A stretch of DNA of 8,099 nucleotides, from NCBI GenBank assembly GCA_041745535.1, contig JBGTIS010000032.1, positions 1 through 8,099 of the forward strand, read 5' to 3'. This document shows positions 6,688 through 8,099 of the stretch, one piece after another. The notes beneath the pieces were generated by a model. The model searched no databases. It was not told where the DNA came from and saw only the letters and a list, made by a program, of their open reading frames with translations. Numbering within the stretch: position 1 is the first letter of the stretch; the number at the start of each line of letters is the position of its first letter. The DNA is from JBGTIS01 sp041745535 (GTDB lineage: Bacteria > Bacteroidota > Bacteroidia > Cytophagales > Cyclobacteriaceae). A program made the translations under genes and the position numbers.

Positions 6688-7359
6688 ATGACGATTCGTG
6701 GATGGGTTTCCGATGAAAGGTTTAGGCGGTATTTAAAACGTTGTGGGGGAGATGAGGCGCTGGCCTGGGCTTACTACGAGAGCAATGTAGCTATCTCCCA
6801 ATCATGTTATACTTCCCTGGAGGCATTTGAAGTAGCGTTACGAAATAAAATCCACAACAAGTTAGGTCAGATATATGGTACTGATCAATGGTATGATGTA
6901 TGGCTTCAAAGGACTGATTTGAAAGGATTTCATAAAAAAATTAAGGAAACCAAATTTAAGATCAGACAGAGGAAAGAGCCAATTACATCGGGTAAAATAA
7001 TAGCAGAGTTTACTTTAGGCTTTTGGATACAAATGTTCAATTCAGATTACCAGTATATCTTATGGAAGCCTTTGCGCAATATCTTTCTGAACCTGCCCAA
7101 GCAGCAAAAGCAGCGACACGTAGTAAGTAGTAGCCTGAATAAGGCCAGGACCTTTAGAAACCGCATCTTTCATTATGAATCCATTGCCTGGAATTTCAAA
7201 GCCGTGCATGATAATCATCAAAATATCCTGGATATTCTTCACTGGTTGGAAAAGGATGCGGCTGTGTGGACGAATGGACGATGCAGTTTTGCACAGACAC
7301 TAAAGGCAGAGGCGAACAAACTCAATAAATTAGGTATCAAAAATATTCATTTAGCATAA
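6688..7359 (+). CDS. Abi_2-family HEPN protein (AbiD/AbiF-like abortive infection)
   Basis: The protein (223 residues from ATG 6688; a TTG two codons earlier is in frame) has the conserved order of the Abi_2 family. There is an N-terminal YLKRCGGDEALAWAYYESN helix, then SLEAFEVALRNKIHNKL (about 43-59), YGTDQWYDVW, the SGKIIAEFTLGFWIQMF block (about 101-117), LW-PLRNIF, and the HEPN active-site motif RNRIFH (R157, N158, H162) in KARTFRNRIFHYES. HEPN proteins of this type are putative metal-independent RNases that halt growth on phage infection. The motif is complete, so activity is likely. It sits between hsdM and a second hsdS, inside a type I R-M operon, where it may act as a back-up when restriction fails. 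A foldable RNA element and an AT palindrome (6646-6660) precede it. No protein antitoxin gene is adjacent. Confidence 0.8.
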   Translation: MTIRGWVSDERFRRYLKRCGGDEALAWAYYESNVAISQSCYTSLEAFEVALRNKIHNKLGQIYGTDQWYDVWLQRTDLKGFHKKIKETKFKIRQRKEPITSGKIIAEFTLGFWIQMFNSDYQYILWKPLRNIFLNLPKQQKQRHVVSSSLNKARTFRNRIFHYESIAWNFKAVHDNHQNILDILHWLEKDAAVWTNGRCSFAQTLKAEANKLNKLGIKNIHLA

Positions 7360-7408
7360 AGTACAATTCCCAGCGGATTGAGAAATAACATAGATAAACC
7401 ATTGCATT

Positions 7409-8099
7409 ATGAGCGAAAAAAAGCAGGATCATAAATTAAAGGTTGGGTTGGATGGAAATAACCCGGAAAACAGGAAAGGGGGGCAACTGGAGCTATTCAA
7501 CCGTCAGGATCACGGATTAGGTGGATTGAAGGATGACACGGATGGCAATGCATCAGCAACAAAAAAAGCTGTGCTATCTGCGTCTGGGCGGCACTCCGCA
7601 TCCGGGGGCATCTGTGATACAGACAAAAAAGATGGCTACAAACTTACTAAACTGGGGTGGATTCCGGAGGAGTGGGAAATAGTATCTTTTGAAGAAATTG
7701 CTAAAATAAATCCTCAAAGATCTAAGGTAAGTGGAGAAGTTTCTTTTATTCCAATGGAAGATGTTTCTGAAGGAGGGCAATGGGTTAATAAGGGGCGAAC
7801 AATTGAGGTTATAAATGCAAAAGGATATACATATTTTGAGGATGGTGATATTTTGGTTGCCAAAATCACTCCCTGCTTTGAAAATGCAAAAGGTGCTCTT
7901 TTGAAAGGTTTGCTCGGTGGAAAAGGATTTGGATCTACAGAATTTCATGTTCTAAGAGCAAATGAGGTTATTGACACATTGTTCTTTTATTATCATACTA
8001 GGATTTGGGAATTTCTAGCTAGAGGCGAATCCAATATGACTGGTAGTGCTGGTCAAAAAAGAGTGCCAACTACTTTCTTAAAAACATATAAAATCCCAA
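7409..8099 (+). CDS. hsdS: Type I restriction specificity subunit HsdS with N-terminal extension (3' partial)
   Basis: The frame is open from ATG 7409 to the window end (230 codons seen) and is the only usable start, since the next in-frame ATG lies inside the TRD. Residues 1-76 are a hydrophilic, Gly/Asp/Lys/Ser-rich, probably disordered segment unlike normal HsdS starts; it contains QLELF (26-30) and a repeated SASG (58-61, 63-66). Ordinary HsdS sequence starts at YKLTKLGWIPEEWE (77-90), then the first TRD: FIPMEDVSEGG, YTYFEDGDILVAKITPCFENAKGA, GSTEFHVLR, and the junction NMTGSAGQKRVPTTFLKTYKIP at the window edge. The conserved helix and second TRD should follow outside. It lies 49 bp after the Abi gene, same strand. 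It may be the main specificity subunit, with the half-size HsdS at 4469 as an alternative or partner. HsdR may lie further downstream. Confidence 0.85.
   Translation, partial: MSEKKQDHKLKVGLDGNNPENRKGGQLELFNRQDHGLGGLKDDTDGNASATKKAVLSASGRHSASGGICDTDKKDGYKLTKLGWIPEEWEIVSFEEIAKINPQRSKVSGEVSFIPMEDVSEGGQWVNKGRTIEVINAKGYTYFEDGDILVAKITPCFENAKGALLKGLLGGKGFGSTEFHVLRANEVIDTLFFYYHTRIWEFLARGESNMTGSAGQKRVPTTFLKTYKIP

Noticed and set aside
7611..7623. TCTGT-GAT-ACAGA hairpin inside the second hsdS
   Set aside because: Five-bp stem in coding sequence, no neighbouring repeat; likely chance.
7574..7948. 124-codon open frame on the - strand
   Set aside because: It is fully antisense to the HsdS frame, which has clear family motifs; the - strand protein has no recognisable pattern.
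1..8099. CRISPR array, riboswitch or rRNA
   Set aside because: No regularly spaced repeats, no ribosomal RNA sequence and no recognisable riboswitch core were seen.

Overview
The window looks like a chromosomal stretch of a Bacteroidota bacterium, probably of the Chitinophagaceae/Cytophagales type. The signs are a PAS histidine kinase followed by a stand-alone receiver, start codons with little or no Shine-Dalgarno sequence and A/T-rich leaders, and a good match to the Bacteroidota promoter (TTTG then TAnnTTTG) in front of the restriction-modification genes. The genus cannot be fixed from this sequence.

Left part (1-3462), all on the + strand: the 3' portion of a PAS histidine kinase gene that is broken by a frameshift near 815-820, a single-domain response regulator, and a secreted Xaa-Pro aminopeptidase (M24B) with all five metal ligands. 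Gaps are about 57 and 30 bp, so co-transcription is plausible. The frameshift is best explained by loss of one copy of a 7-bp tandem repeat (tttaaga).

Middle part (3463-4468) is a genomic scar. It holds the last third of an IS4-type transposase gene on the - strand, with a frameshift and an internal stop. That remnant is cut off exactly where a + strand 3' half of tRNA-Pro(UGG) begins (anticodon loop to discriminator base). The tRNA piece is followed by a strong intrinsic terminator and about 400 bp of AT-rich, gene-free DNA. This is what the distal attachment site of an island integrated in tRNA-Pro would look like.

Right part (4469-8099) is a defence locus on the + strand: a half-size single-TRD HsdS, an HsdM methyltransferase (2 bp downstream, probably translationally coupled), a compact foldable RNA element, an Abi_2-type HEPN protein with an intact RNxxxH ribonuclease motif, and a second, larger HsdS that runs off the window end. 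HsdR is not in the window. The second HsdS has an unusual 76-residue, probably disordered N-terminal extension containing QLELF, which resembles the sliding-clamp binding motif.

The most interesting points are the structured element directly upstream of the HEPN Abi gene, inside a type I R-M operon, which may be an RNA partner or regulator of the toxin-like protein; the clamp-motif extension on HsdS; and the tRNA-Pro/transposase junction.
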